A stretch of 64,000 bases of DNA from Lachnospiraceae bacterium MD329 (GCA_010206265.1 VIQV01000028.1:1-64000); one strand, 5' to 3'; shown: positions 42,796 through 52,641, counted from the stretch's first letter. Made by a program: numbers and translations. Notes: generated by a model not told the origin, from the sequence alone.

Positions 42796-44079
42796 ATGAG
42801 TACAGAATTATTAACAACGGCGGTTGATTGTTTTTGGCTGTTTTTCGGCGGCGTACTGGTGTTTTTTATGCAAACAGGATTTACAATGGTTGAGGCGGGT
42901 TTTACGAGAAGTAAGAACACCGGTAATATTATAATGAAGAATATAGTTGACTTTATGTTCGGTTCAATCATTTATTGGGTGATTGGCTACGGGCTTATGT
43001 ACGGTAAAGGTAACGGATTTATCGGTATACCGTTTGGAGATATGTTTATGAACGGTATGGCAGGAGCGGAGAATATGGACTATACGGCTCTGTTTTTCCA
43101 GACGGTATTCTGTGCGACTTCGGCAACGATTGTATCGGGAGCAATGGCTGAACGTACAAACTTTAAGGCATATTGTATTTACAGCGCGGCTATTTCACTT
43201 TTCATTTATCCGATTGCAGGTCACTGGGTATGGGGCGGAGGCTGGCTGAGTGAAATAGGTTTTCACGATTTTGCAGGTTCAGCAATTGTACATATGCTCG
43301 GCGGTACGCTCTCATTTGTTGGTGCGGCAATTCTTGGTCCTAGAATCGGCAAGTACACAAAGGATGGCAGGACAAACGTTATCCCAGGTCACAATATTCT
43401 TATCGGAGCACTCGGAGTTCTTATTCTGTGGGTAGGCTGGTTTGGTTTTAACCCTGCGTCAACGGGAGGTTTGTCAGACGGCGGTGTGCAAACGGCGGCA
43501 AAGGTGTTCATAACTACAAATCTTGCGGCTTGTACAGCGGCAATCGTTACAATGTTCTTTACTTGGTTCCGTTATGGTAAGCCTGATGTTTCAATGACGT
43601 TGAACGGTGTGCTCGGAGGACTTGTTGCAATCACGGCTCCGTGTGATCTTGTAACTCCGTTTGCGTCAATTATTATTGGAGCTGTCGGCGCGATACTTAT
43701 GTGTCTTTCGATTCCGTTTATTGATACAAAGCTGAAAATTGATGACCCTGTAGGTGCAATCAGTGTTCACGGTGTATGCGGATTGTGGGGGACGCTGTCG
43801 GTTGGCTTGTTTGCAAGTGATACAACTGCAGGAGCAGAGCTTTTGGGCTTGTTCTACGGCGGAGGATTAAAAACCTTGGGCGTTCAGGCGCTGGGCGCAG
43901 TGTCGCTTATCGCGTGGGCGGCAGTAATCGGCGCAGTGTTGTTCCTTGTGCTGAGGAAGGTAGGAATACTTCGTGCAACTCCGCGCGAGGAGGTTGAAGG
44001 ACTGGATTCGACCGAACACGGTCTTGCGTCGGCTTACCCCGACTTTGTAACCTCATATAACGAGAATAAGTCGTTCTAA
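42796..44079 (+). CDS. amtB: Ammonium transporter
   Basis: The 427-residue Amt/Rh channel has about 11 membrane helices. The twin-histidine pair of the pore is seen in AIVHMLGG and SVHGVCG, with GHWVWGGGW near the external vestibule. There is no cleavable signal peptide. It conducts ammonium or ammonia inward, and GlnK is expected to block it when nitrogen is plentiful. GGGAGG precedes the start. It is the last gene of the pair. Confidence 0.96.
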   Translation: MSTELLTTAVDCFWLFFGGVLVFFMQTGFTMVEAGFTRSKNTGNIIMKNIVDFMFGSIIYWVIGYGLMYGKGNGFIGIPFGDMFMNGMAGAENMDYTALFFQTVFCATSATIVSGAMAERTNFKAYCIYSAAISLFIYPIAGHWVWGGGWLSEIGFHDFAGSAIVHMLGGTLSFVGAAILGPRIGKYTKDGRTNVIPGHNILIGALGVLILWVGWFGFNPASTGGLSDGGVQTAAKVFITTNLAACTAAIVTMFFTWFRYGKPDVSMTLNGVLGGLVAITAPCDLVTPFASIIIGAVGAILMCLSIPFIDTKLKIDDPVGAISVHGVCGLWGTLSVGLFASDTTAGAELLGLFYGGGLKTLGVQALGAVSLIAWAAVIGAVLFLVLRKVGILRATPREEVEGLDSTEHGLASAYPDFVTSYNENKSF

Positions 44080-44118
44080 ATTTGTTTAATCTTGTTAAAA
44101 ATTGATATAACCTCCTTG

Positions 44119-44145
44119 GAGGACTGCAAAAGCGGTCCTCTTTTC
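44119..44145 (+). terminator. glnK-amtB terminator
   Basis: GAGGACTGC (44119-44127) pairs with GCGGTCCTC (44132-44140), loop AAAA, then TTTTC. Confidence 0.75.
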
Positions 44146-44164
44146 TTGTATAGAAATATAATAT

Positions 44165-44193
44165 TTGACAATTAAATAATATAGGTGTATAAT
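44165..44193 (+). promoter_or_regulatory. Promoter of the secreted-protein operon
   Basis: TTGACA (44165-44170), 17 bases, TATAAT (44188-44193). The gene starts about 220 bases downstream. Confidence 0.82.
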
Positions 44194-44259
44194 GTATTAA
44201 ATTGGCAAAATGTATTTACAGAAATTTATATTTTTGAGATACAATACAAATTGAATAGT

Positions 44260-44423
44260 TGTGCTATAAACAATAGCGCACATAATTGTTTGCAAGGAAT
44301 TTTATCTGCAAAGGAGGAATAATTTAAAAATAGTACAAAAAAGGAGGATTGACAACATATCCTATAAATAATAGTGCACATTGTTTAGATAAAAATTTAT
44401 AAAGACACAAAAGGAGAAAAATT
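44260..44423 (+). repeat. Direct imperfect repeat in the leader, with duplicated ribosome-site-like motifs
   Basis: CTATAAACAATAGCGCACA (from about 44264) recurs as CTATAAATAATAGTGCACA (from about 44361). Each is followed by a TTGTTT segment and later by a GGAG-type motif. A further AAAGGAGGA near 44310 and AAGGAGGA near 44341 have no start codon after them. Only the last copy leads into an ATG (44424). The segment may be a duplicated 5' leader or the scar of a lost small gene. Confidence 0.55.
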
Positions 44424-46088
44424 ATGAAAAAACAATTAAGAAAAGTAGTGGCAATGGCTATAACTGCCGTAATGGCGGTATCTGCAATCAGTGTTAATGC
44501 GTTAGCGGTTGATGACAGCAATGAAGTGGTATATACTTATATGCAGGATAATCAAGAGATAAATATTACCCAAGCTGATTTGGATGCAGGACACTGGGAT
44601 AAAGAGGCACTGGGGGATACTGCACCTGTAATATATGAAGATTTCCCAATGAGGATGACAGGTTTTGTAAATGATTTTGCAGAACTTTCATTAGACATCG
44701 TTTATTTGAAAAAAATAGAAGAGATAGAATCTGTCAGTCTGAAAATTACGGATTTGTCAAATGAATCTGTTATATTTGATAATAAAATTATTCAGCAAAG
44801 TTTTTATTCACCTGTTTTAAAAATAGACGGACAGTATGAAGTAAAATTAACAGAAGTAGTTGACGGTGAGGCTAGTGAATATACACGAATTGTATGCGTT
44901 AATAAGATAATAGCAGAAATGCCTGAATATGTAACTAATCCAACAAATGAAAATAATGGAGAAATTTTGATTGCAGATGTTGAGATTTTAAGAACAGGTC
45001 AAACAGTGAATGAAGATGGTCAAATTGTTATTGATCCATCTATAGCAACTTATGATAAGGTACCTGCAAATGAATTTAAGAACTACTGTAATTCATTATC
45101 TGCTGAGAAAACTTATCGTATATTTGCGACTGATGGTAATAGACAGTATGGAGGCTTTTTCTCAAAGCTAAATGGTCCTGCAATATATGATTTGACGATA
45201 GAGGTACATACTTGGGAGGATATAAATACACCTGTTCCGCTGACTTTACCTAATATTACAATAGATGAGGTTAAAAGTAATGCTGAAGACATTAACATAG
45301 GGGACGGTAGCTATAGATTAAGAGATAATTCAAAAACTGGTGGTTATGCTGCATATTGTGTATCTTTACCGGATTCATATGTTGGTGAAAATGCACCCAA
45401 TGCACAGTTTAGAATTAAAGTTACTGGAACATCACAAGTGGCAATGAAAGTTTGGAGTTCCTTAAATAACAATACTCCTGTATTCAAAAGGACAATAACA
45501 TCATCAAATAATGAAAATTCAGCTGTATTTAATATATATACAAGTGAATATAAAAAATCAGCGAAGTGGCTGTCATTTTATGTGATGATATACTTCCCAT
45601 CTGCAACAGATGGATATGGAATGATAAATATAGAGCCTGTAAGTGGATATGAAGATGATGTGACAGGTTCAATATATGAGGCATATAATGGTGCAAGTTT
45701 GTATCGTGAATTAGATAATACAGAATTTATGATGAGAGATGCTTGGGATATTGATGCTTTCTATATAGATTATTGGGGCAGTGATTATCAGGCATATAAG
45801 GTTGAACTGAAGAATAGAAGTTTAGCAGATCAAGCATTATTGGAAAGCGGAACAACTGTAAAGGGTTCTTCGACAAAAATCTTAACAGTTTGGTCGGTTA
45901 GTGAAAATAATAATGTACTGGTTTGGTCGGCAAATAATACATATACAATACCAAAAAATGTTGATATGGCTATATATTGTGATCCTGCAAAGAGGTTTGA
46001 TAACGCAATAACAATACAACGAGAAATAAATTCGGGAAGTGTAACATCAGAGTATTATCAATTATCATATAAAATGTTGGGACAATAA
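44424..46088 (+). CDS. Secreted protein of unknown family
   Basis: The 554-residue product has a clear signal peptide (1-28, KKQLRKVVAMAITAVMAVSA, cut after ALA). The rest is rich in Asn, Ser, Thr and Asp, with no Cys-rich or repeat pattern, no LPXTG and no transmembrane anchor. Its DNA is more AT-rich than that of its neighbours. I recognise no catalytic motif; beta-sandwich-like stretches are suggested by alternating hydrophobic residues. It is followed after 28 bases by an LRR/copper-amine-oxidase-like secreted protein, so the two are probably co-expressed at the cell surface. Confidence 0.8.
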   Translation: MKKQLRKVVAMAITAVMAVSAISVNALAVDDSNEVVYTYMQDNQEINITQADLDAGHWDKEALGDTAPVIYEDFPMRMTGFVNDFAELSLDIVYLKKIEEIESVSLKITDLSNESVIFDNKIIQQSFYSPVLKIDGQYEVKLTEVVDGEASEYTRIVCVNKIIAEMPEYVTNPTNENNGEILIADVEILRTGQTVNEDGQIVIDPSIATYDKVPANEFKNYCNSLSAEKTYRIFATDGNRQYGGFFSKLNGPAIYDLTIEVHTWEDINTPVPLTLPNITIDEVKSNAEDINIGDGSYRLRDNSKTGGYAAYCVSLPDSYVGENAPNAQFRIKVTGTSQVAMKVWSSLNNNTPVFKRTITSSNNENSAVFNIYTSEYKKSAKWLSFYVMIYFPSATDGYGMINIEPVSGYEDDVTGSIYEAYNGASLYRELDNTEFMMRDAWDIDAFYIDYWGSDYQAYKVELKNRSLADQALLESGTTVKGSSTKILTVWSVSENNNVLVWSANNTYTIPKNVDMAIYCDPAKRFDNAITIQREINSGSVTSEYYQLSYKMLGQ

Positions 46089-46116
46089 TTAAAAATATTT
46101 AAGAGGTGTATTTCTA

Positions 46117-47844
46117 ATGAAACAGAAACTAATATCAGTTATAACATTATTGGCAATGCTTATGTCAATAATGGGAATGGCGGTGTCGGCGGCGGACAAA
46201 ATTCCTGATGATACTGAACAAAAAGGAGATTTTATTTATCTTAAAGGAACAAATAAAATTCTTGCATATGTCGGAGAATCAGGAATATGTGAAGTTCCCG
46301 AAAATACGGAAATAAAAAGCCTGTATAATAAAAATCTACCTGCAAAACCTGTAAAAAAGCTGGTTATAAACAGTGGTGTAAAATTGACGGCACTATATGA
46401 CGAGCTTGCAGACCTAAAGGAAGTTGAAATAAATGAGGGTATTACCGAAATACCGAGCAATTTTTTAGAAGATTGTCCGACAGTTGAAAGCGTAAGCTTT
46501 CCGAACAGCCTTGATACGATAGGTGAATCATCATTTATGAACTGCAAAAGTCTTAAATCAATAAATTGGGGCAATGGCTTGCAGTCGATAGGTACATACG
46601 CGTTTTTCGGAGCGAAAGCACTGTCGGGAGATTTAATAATTCCTGATACGGTTACAAATATGGGAGAGGAAGTATTTGCTGAGTGCGGTAATCTGGATAA
46701 GGTTCATTTATCTGATAATCTTACCTATACACCGTCTAAAAGCTATATTACTTCTCCTAGTTGGTTCAGAGGAACGTCTGTCAAGGAAATAAATATTCCT
46801 GACGCAATGCTAAAAAATCCGCCATATCTGTTAGCAGATGAAATCACCTTTAATTCTGATATGACAGTCAAAATATTTAAGGCGGTTCAGGGCTCAAATT
46901 GGTGTAAGGATAAATACTTAAAAGGAAAAACCGATAAGAGTATGGGAAATTATAAGGATTACGCAGTTGCTGAAAATACAGTCCTTAAATATATCGGAAA
47001 TGATAAAAAACCTGTAGTGCCTGAGGGGATTAAGTCAATAGCAGGTTATGCGTTTGCGTATCTTGATATTGAAACGGTTACACTGCCGAAGTCGCTTGAA
47101 ACTATTGAAAACAGCGCGTTTGCGTGGGCGGCTTTAAAAGAGGTGGTTATACCTGAAAATGTAAAGGAAGTAAGCGAGGGCGCGTTTAGAGAATGTCAAT
47201 TAATCGAAAAGGTTGTGTTTGAGGGGGCGCCTGTTGTTGGTTCGGCTTTTGCAGAAAGCGGATTTTTAACAAGAGATAATGTAATTCTGAAAAATTCATC
47301 AATAAAGTTGGATAAAGATTTTTATATGTTTGAGGGCGTAGAAAATAACCTTGATGAATATTATCGTATGCTGTCGGAACACGGAACCGTGATTGACAAA
47401 ATTCCGAGCGTAACGCCCAAAGCTACGGCAACACCTACAGTTAAGCCGCAGGAAACGGCAGAGCCTGACGTTACGGCAACACCTGTGCCAGACAAGCTTA
47501 CCGTTAAGGGTGGCGACATTATAACTATAAAAGTAAATAATAAGCCTGTTACCTTCCCCGACGCGCAGCCGTTTGTAGACGGCAACGACCGCACGCAAGT
47601 GCCTGTCCGCGCAGTGTCAGAACTGCTGAATTGTAAAGTTGACTGGCAGCAGGACATAAAGACGGCGGTTATAACAAAAGAAAACGGAGATGTCGTAAAA
47701 ATCACGCTTGACAGCGATATTATGACGCTGAATGAGAGAGAGATAAAAATGGATACTACGGCAATCTTAAAGGACGACAGAACATTTATTCCCGTACGCT
47801 TTGTAGCCGAAGCGCTCGGCTTGACGGTCGATTGGGAGGAATAA
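46117..47844 (+). CDS. Secreted BspA-type leucine-rich repeat protein with C-terminal Cu-amine-oxidase-N-like domain
   Basis: The 575-residue protein has a signal peptide (1-26), then BspA/LRR_5 repeats (about 80-380; for example VSFPNSLDTIGESSFMNCKS). A Thr/Pro-rich linker (about 430-460) leads to a Cu_amine_oxidN1-type domain (about 466-575; QVPVRAVSELLNCKVDW and FIPVRFVAEALGLTVDW). BspA repeats mediate binding to host or cell-surface molecules. The C-terminal module is a presumed wall-associated domain, not an oxidase. The AAGAGG upstream site is modest. Confidence 0.85.
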   Translation: MKQKLISVITLLAMLMSIMGMAVSAADKIPDDTEQKGDFIYLKGTNKILAYVGESGICEVPENTEIKSLYNKNLPAKPVKKLVINSGVKLTALYDELADLKEVEINEGITEIPSNFLEDCPTVESVSFPNSLDTIGESSFMNCKSLKSINWGNGLQSIGTYAFFGAKALSGDLIIPDTVTNMGEEVFAECGNLDKVHLSDNLTYTPSKSYITSPSWFRGTSVKEINIPDAMLKNPPYLLADEITFNSDMTVKIFKAVQGSNWCKDKYLKGKTDKSMGNYKDYAVAENTVLKYIGNDKKPVVPEGIKSIAGYAFAYLDIETVTLPKSLETIENSAFAWAALKEVVIPENVKEVSEGAFRECQLIEKVVFEGAPVVGSAFAESGFLTRDNVILKNSSIKLDKDFYMFEGVENNLDEYYRMLSEHGTVIDKIPSVTPKATATPTVKPQETAEPDVTATPVPDKLTVKGGDIITIKVNNKPVTFPDAQPFVDGNDRTQVPVRAVSELLNCKVDWQQDIKTAVITKENGDVVKITLDSDIMTLNEREIKMDTTAILKDDRTFIPVRFVAEALGLTVDWEE

Positions 47845-47849
47845 TAACG

Positions 47850-47874
47850 GAGGACTGCAATGCAGTCCTCTTTT
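47850..47874 (+). terminator. Terminator after the LRR protein gene
   Basis: GAGGACTGCA (47850-47859) pairs with TGCAGTCCTC (47861-47870), then TTTT. The stem resembles the amtB terminator. Confidence 0.8.
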
Positions 47875-47890
47875 ATATGCAATTTCGAGA

Positions 47891-47919
47891 TTGACTATAT
47901 AAATGTGTTGTGTTACAAT
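47891..47919 (+). promoter_or_regulatory. MATE exporter promoter
   Basis: TTGACT (47891-47896), 17 bases, TACAAT (47914-47919). Confidence 0.75.
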
Positions 47920-47954
47920 AATTGTTAAACTACATATGGAATTGGGGAATAAAA

Positions 47955-49313
47955 ATGAAAGCGAAAAGTTTGAAAAAGGAAATGGATTTAATCCACGGTT
48001 CGTTGTGGGATAAAATACTTATATTTGCGCTGCCACTGGCGGCAAGCAGTATTTTACAGCAATTGTTTAACTCGGCAGACGTGGCGGTGGTCGGTCAGTT
48101 CGCGGGAAGCCGCGCTTTAGCGGCTGTCGGCAGTAACGGCGCGGTAATAAATCTGCTTGTAAATATATTTGTCGGTCTTTCAGTCGGCGCAAACGTCATT
48201 ATCGCAAGGTATCTCGGTGAAGGAAATAAGAAAAAGGTGGGAGATGCCGTACATACAGCTGTGCTTGTGTCTTTAATCAGCGGAGTTTTGCTGACTGCGG
48301 TGGGTTTGCTTGTGACGCATCCTATTCTGGATATGATGTCAACGCCTGATGATATTATTGAACTGGCTACCGTTTATTTAAGAATTTATTTTTTAGGGAT
48401 GCCTTTTATAATGCTGTATAATTTCGGCGCGGCAATTCTGAGAAGTATAGGTGATACAAAACGTCCGTTTTTGTGTTTATTGGTTTCGGGCATTGTAAAT
48501 GTACTGCTTAATTTGTTTTTTGTAATAGTATGTAAGCTGAGTGTTGCAGGAGTAGGAATTGCAACGGTTATTTCAAATGTTATAAGTTCCGGAATGGTGC
48601 TGTATTTCCTTACGCACGAGGAAGGCGCGATAAGAGTATCTTTAAAAAAGCTTAGAATAGATAAAAAAATTCTTAAAGAAATATCTAAAATAGGACTTCC
48701 TGCAGGACTGCAGGGCGTAGTGTTTTCATTTTCGAATATATGTGTGCAGTCTGCGCTTAACAGTCTTGGCTCTGACGCGGTTGCAGGAAGTGCGGCGGCA
48801 TTAAACTTTGAATATTTTGTCTATTTCTTGCTTAATGCTTTTACTCAGGCTTGTGTCACTTTTATGAGCCAGAATTATGGCGCGGGAGAGTTTGAACGCT
48901 GCAGGAAAATAACGCGTATATGCGCGGCAATGGGATTTGCATTTTCAACGGCATTAAGTCTTGTATTCTATCTGCTTGGAGAGAATGCACTGCGTTTTTA
49001 CACAACAGAACCTGCGGTAATGGAAATAGGACTTATAAGAATGAAATACTGTCTGCTAATGCAGTTTGTGAGTGTATTTATGGACGTTTTCTCAGGAAGT
49101 TTAAGAGGACTGGGGTATTCACTTATGCCAGCTCTTATCTCGCTTGCGAGTTCGTGCGGTATCAGGCTTTTATGGATTTACACTATATTTCCCCAAATGC
49201 CAAATTTCCAAATGCTTGTCAGTGTTTACCCGATAAGCTGGCTGTTCGGTTCGGCTGGAACGGTAATTGCGTATCTTATAATCAGCAGACGTATTTTAAT
49301 AAGAAGAACATAA
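47955..49313 (+). CDS. MATE family efflux transporter
   Basis: The 452-residue membrane protein has 12 helices in two MatE halves. LAASSILQQLFNSADVAVVGQF at the start and the internal repeat near residue 250 (GLPAGLQGVVFSFSNICVQS) are typical. Such transporters expel cationic drugs or metabolites using Na+ or H+. The ATG at 47955 follows TTGGGGAA; a frame from 47922 lacks a ribosome site and overlaps the promoter region. It has its own promoter and terminator. The substrate is unknown. Confidence 0.9.
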   Translation: MKAKSLKKEMDLIHGSLWDKILIFALPLAASSILQQLFNSADVAVVGQFAGSRALAAVGSNGAVINLLVNIFVGLSVGANVIIARYLGEGNKKKVGDAVHTAVLVSLISGVLLTAVGLLVTHPILDMMSTPDDIIELATVYLRIYFLGMPFIMLYNFGAAILRSIGDTKRPFLCLLVSGIVNVLLNLFFVIVCKLSVAGVGIATVISNVISSGMVLYFLTHEEGAIRVSLKKLRIDKKILKEISKIGLPAGLQGVVFSFSNICVQSALNSLGSDAVAGSAAALNFEYFVYFLLNAFTQACVTFMSQNYGAGEFERCRKITRICAAMGFAFSTALSLVFYLLGENALRFYTTEPAVMEIGLIRMKYCLLMQFVSVFMDVFSGSLRGLGYSLMPALISLASSCGIRLLWIYTIFPQMPNFQMLVSVYPISWLFGSAGTVIAYLIISRRILIRRT

Positions 49314-49316
49314 AAT

Positions 49317-49346
49317 AAAAATAGCAGCACGTGCTGCTATTTTTTT
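49317..49346. terminator. Convergent terminator between the MATE gene and rqcH
   Basis: AAAATAGCAGCAC (from 49317) is followed directly by GTGCTGCTATTTT, a perfect palindrome with T and A runs. It ends both transcripts; the rqcH stop lies inside it. Confidence 0.88.
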
Positions 49347-51073
49347 GGCTCCTTCGGTGTTACATAAATCGTGTTGTAGTTATCATATATCACCATACCG
49401 GGTTTTGCGCCGTTTGGCTTTTTGACATTTTTAATTGCCGTGAAATCAACAGGTACCTGAGAGGATTCACGCGCTTTTGAATAGTATGCGGTAATTTCGG
49501 CTGCCTCGGTTATCGTGGATTTAGGAACGTCCTTGTCAATTCCAAGCTTTATTACGGTATGTGAACCGTGAATGTTCTTTGTATGGAACCATAAATCCGA
49601 GGAATTGGCAAATCTGGTTGTAAGATAATCATTCTGACTGTTGCTTTTGCCGACGTAAATATCAAAGCCGTCGGAGCTTACAAAATGCATAGGCTTTGCT
49701 GCCGCCTGTTTCTGTCGTTTCGGGCTTACCTTTCGCGCAAGATATCCTTCTGAAATAAGCTCTGCGCGTATTGCGTTAAGGTCTGATTCGCTGTCTGCCG
49801 TTTCAACGGCGGTAAGAGTGCTTTCGAGGTATTCAAGGTCATTTTTTGCATTTTCAATTTGTTTTGCCGCCTCAATCTCGGCGGTTTTTGCCTTGTTGTA
49901 TTTTTTGTAATAACGCTGTGCATTCTGCGACGGCGTAAGAGTAGGAGAAAGCTGTATTTTTACATTTCCGCCCTCATAATAGTTCTGTACTTCGATTTCT
50001 GTCTGTCCATGCGTGATATTATACAGATTGGCAGTCAGCAAATCACCGTAAATCTTATGCTTTTCCTTGTCCTTTGAGTTTGACAGTGTCTTATTGAGAA
50101 TGACAAGCTTTTTTGAAACACGTTCAATATTGTTTGTCAGCAGCTTTACAAGGTCAGAGCTTTTCTGTCTCATTCTCTCGTGCATATCGCGTGTTCTGTA
50201 GAAGGTGTCCAGAAGCTCGTTTATATTGGGAAAATTCTGTATTTTCGCTATACCCTCATACTGCTCTATCGGGGTAACACTGAAATCCATCAGTTTTCCG
50301 TCTGCTGAATTTATAATAATGCAGGGTGTAAAACTGTTATCCTGAACCGTTTTTGCAAGTTGTACTGTTTCATATAGTATTTTGTTTTTGCCGCTGTCGG
50401 TAAGCTCGCCGCAGCGGACATCGGTTCTTGAAAATGCGCGGTATATTATTTCACGCGCCGTAAGCGGACTTATCCCTGCTACTGCCGATAAAACTGCTTT
50501 GTCGGCAGTTTGTCCAGATACAGAAAAATCAATTTCTGCAGTTTCCTTTATATCAATTAAATCTGTTTTATCCTGCGGCGGCGGAGCTGTATATTGAAGT
50601 GCCGGCAAAAGCTCTCGTACGGAACTTACCGTGAAATCAATATGTTTAATACAGTCGATAATTTTCATATCGTTGTTTGTTAAAATAATATTTGAATGTC
50701 TGCCCATAATTTCAGCAATCAGATATTTTGTCGTCAGGTCGCCGAGCTCGTCATAGCTCTCTATTGAAATTTTAATTATACGTTCAAATCCTGACTGCTC
50801 AATAGCGGTTATCTTACCGCCGCCGATATGCTTTCTGAGCAGCATACAAAACAGCGGGGCTGTCTGCGGATTTTTCTTTGACACGCTTGTGAGATGAACG
50901 CGCGGGTGCGCAGAGCTTGCAGAAAGTACAAGCTTGTAGTTTTCGTCTATGGTGCGGATATTTACAGTGATTTCGTCCTTTTCAGGCTGATAAATTTTAT
51001 CTATGCGTCCGTTTATGAGCCTGTCCGCAAGCTCTTTGGTAAGACAACGGACAGCTGCTGCGTCAAATGCCAT
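49337..51073 (-). CDS. rqcH: NFACT family protein RqcH (FbpA-like)
   Basis: The 578-residue protein has the NFACT-N domain (MAFDAAAVRCLTKELADRL and IAEIMGRHSNIIL), helix-hairpin-helix and coiled-coil middle parts (about 290-430), and the NFACT-R domain (SSDGFDIYVGKSNSQNDYLT, DLWFHTKNIHGSHTVIK). In Firmicutes it binds split 50S subunits and adds C-terminal alanine tails to stalled peptides. The ATG at 51073 with GGAGG upstream is preferred over 51145. It is also known as a fibronectin-binding A homologue. Confidence 0.92.
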   Translation of the reverse strand: MAFDAAAVRCLTKELADRLINGRIDKIYQPEKDEITVNIRTIDENYKLVLSASSAHPRVHLTSVSKKNPQTAPLFCMLLRKHIGGGKITAIEQSGFERIIKISIESYDELGDLTTKYLIAEIMGRHSNIILTNNDMKIIDCIKHIDFTVSSVRELLPALQYTAPPPQDKTDLIDIKETAEIDFSVSGQTADKAVLSAVAGISPLTAREIIYRAFSRTDVRCGELTDSGKNKILYETVQLAKTVQDNSFTPCIIINSADGKLMDFSVTPIEQYEGIAKIQNFPNINELLDTFYRTRDMHERMRQKSSDLVKLLTNNIERVSKKLVILNKTLSNSKDKEKHKIYGDLLTANLYNITHGQTEIEVQNYYEGGNVKIQLSPTLTPSQNAQRYYKKYNKAKTAEIEAAKQIENAKNDLEYLESTLTAVETADSESDLNAIRAELISEGYLARKVSPKRQKQAAAKPMHFVSSDGFDIYVGKSNSQNDYLTTRFANSSDLWFHTKNIHGSHTVIKLGIDKDVPKSTITEAAEITAYYSKARESSQVPVDFTAIKNVKKPNGAKPGMVIYDNYNTIYVTPKEPKK

Positions 51074-51140
51074 AACTTCCTCCATAATACTTTTATTTCT
51101 ATAATATACCACATGAACGAAAAAAAAACAACAGAAATAT

Positions 51141-51169
51141 TGCAAAATTAAAGGAATAGTGATACAATA
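51141..51169 (+). promoter_or_regulatory. Promoter of the Cu-amine-oxidase-N-like protein gene
   Basis: TTGCAA (51141-51146), 17 bases, TACAAT (51164-51169). Confidence 0.7.
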
Positions 51170-51199
51170 ATATAAAAACTTGTAACGGAGGAATTTATA

Positions 51200-52594
51200 A
51201 TGAAAAAATTTTTATCGGCAATTATAGCAGCCGCAATGACAATTTCCTGTATTACGGCTCAGGCTGCAGGCAGAACAGAGGAGATATTCAACAGCATAAA
51301 CGACGATTCACAGATACATATTTTGTATAATGACACAGTTGTTAAGTATGACGACGTAAAGCCTGTAAATACTGACGGCAGAGTTATGATACCGTTCCGT
51401 GCGGCACTTGAGAATATGGGTGCGGCGGTTGATTATAACAACGAAAGCCGTCTTGTAACGGCAAAAAAGGGTGATACTGAAATTAAGTTCACACTTATGG
51501 ACGACATAATTTATATCAACAAAAACGGCGAGCAGTCTACCATAACAATGGATACGCCTATGATTATCGTTTCTGACAGAACTCTTGTACCGATACGCTT
51601 TATGTCTAACGCGCTTGGTATGCAGGTCGGCTGGGACGGCGATACAGAAACGGTTATAATACTTGATTATGACGCTTACTCGGAGGCGATAAAGACAGCT
51701 GCGCCTAATTTTTCTAAACTGTCGGAAATAGAGCAGCCTGCGAATATTAAAAGCTCAGACAGCTTTGAAATTTCATTTAATACAGAGGGAATTTCAGAGG
51801 AAAAAATAAACCTGTCGCTTTCAGGCAAGGCGGAAACTGTCAGTGTTAAAGATGCTCAGAGCAGTGACTTTACGATTGCTTTTTCAGGTCTTGGAATAGA
51901 TATTAAGGACGCGGCATTAAAGGTAATGGCAAGCGACGGAAAAGTTTATGTTAAAACAGACCTTATAGAAAAGCTTGCTCCGCAGATTAAGGACGAAACT
52001 CTGCAGAATAGTCTGAAAATGGTATCGTCTGATAAGTGGTATACGCTTGATTTAATAAAGTTTATTGATTCACTGCCTATGACGGCTGAAACAAAAACGG
52101 CTGTATCAACAGCGCTTACAGGTGTAAAGACAGGTAACGCGGCGTCAATCATTACGTCAATGGTGAAAACAGACGGTGACGCGGAGCTTGACAGTGCAGT
52201 GCTGTTGTCCACTTTCCTTGATACATTTGAAACTATTGATAAGTATATTTCAGTAACAGAAAAGGAAAACGGCGGCTATGAAATAAAAATGAATATAACA
52301 GATGCGGAATATGATAAGATGATTCTTGACGCGATAGGTTCAGAATTGAGCGACGAGGATAAAAAGCTTGTATCTGACGCTCTGAACGTGACAATCGGCA
52401 CAAGTGCCGTATTTGACGGAAGCAAGGGCAGCGGTGATATGACTGCCGATATGAAAGTGGATATTGAAGGAATAAAGCTTGGACTTTCAATAAAACTTAA
52501 CGACAGCTTTGAAAAGGACGACAGTCTGAAAGCTCCTGCAATGCCGACCGACAGTGTAGATATTACAGATATGTTAATTAATGCGCTGAAATAA
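51200..52594 (+). CDS. Secreted protein with N-terminal Cu-amine-oxidase-N-like domain
   Basis: The 464-residue protein has a signal peptide (1-22, cut near AQA-AG), then a Cu_amine_oxidN1-type domain (about 42-155: VMIPFRAALENMGAAVDY and LVPIRFMSNALGMQVGWD). A long C-terminal region (about 175-464) of beta-rich, acidic sequence matches no family I know. The module occurs here at the N-terminus, whereas in the 46117-47844 protein it is C-terminal. ACGGAGG precedes the ATG. It is monocistronic. The role is unknown; cell-wall association is likely. Confidence 0.82.
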   Translation: MKKFLSAIIAAAMTISCITAQAAGRTEEIFNSINDDSQIHILYNDTVVKYDDVKPVNTDGRVMIPFRAALENMGAAVDYNNESRLVTAKKGDTEIKFTLMDDIIYINKNGEQSTITMDTPMIIVSDRTLVPIRFMSNALGMQVGWDGDTETVIILDYDAYSEAIKTAAPNFSKLSEIEQPANIKSSDSFEISFNTEGISEEKINLSLSGKAETVSVKDAQSSDFTIAFSGLGIDIKDAALKVMASDGKVYVKTDLIEKLAPQIKDETLQNSLKMVSSDKWYTLDLIKFIDSLPMTAETKTAVSTALTGVKTGNAASIITSMVKTDGDAELDSAVLLSTFLDTFETIDKYISVTEKENGGYEIKMNITDAEYDKMILDAIGSELSDEDKKLVSDALNVTIGTSAVFDGSKGSGDMTADMKVDIEGIKLGLSIKLNDSFEKDDSLKAPAMPTDSVDITDMLINALK

Positions 52595-52611
52595 GTCGTA
52601 TAATTAATAAT

Positions 52612-52641
52612 AAACGGTGTTTTTGCGAAAACACCGTTTTA
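52612..52641 (+). terminator. Terminator after the secreted-protein gene
   Basis: AAACGGTGTTTT pairs with AAAACACCGTTT around TGCG, followed by a short T-rich stretch. Confidence 0.82.
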
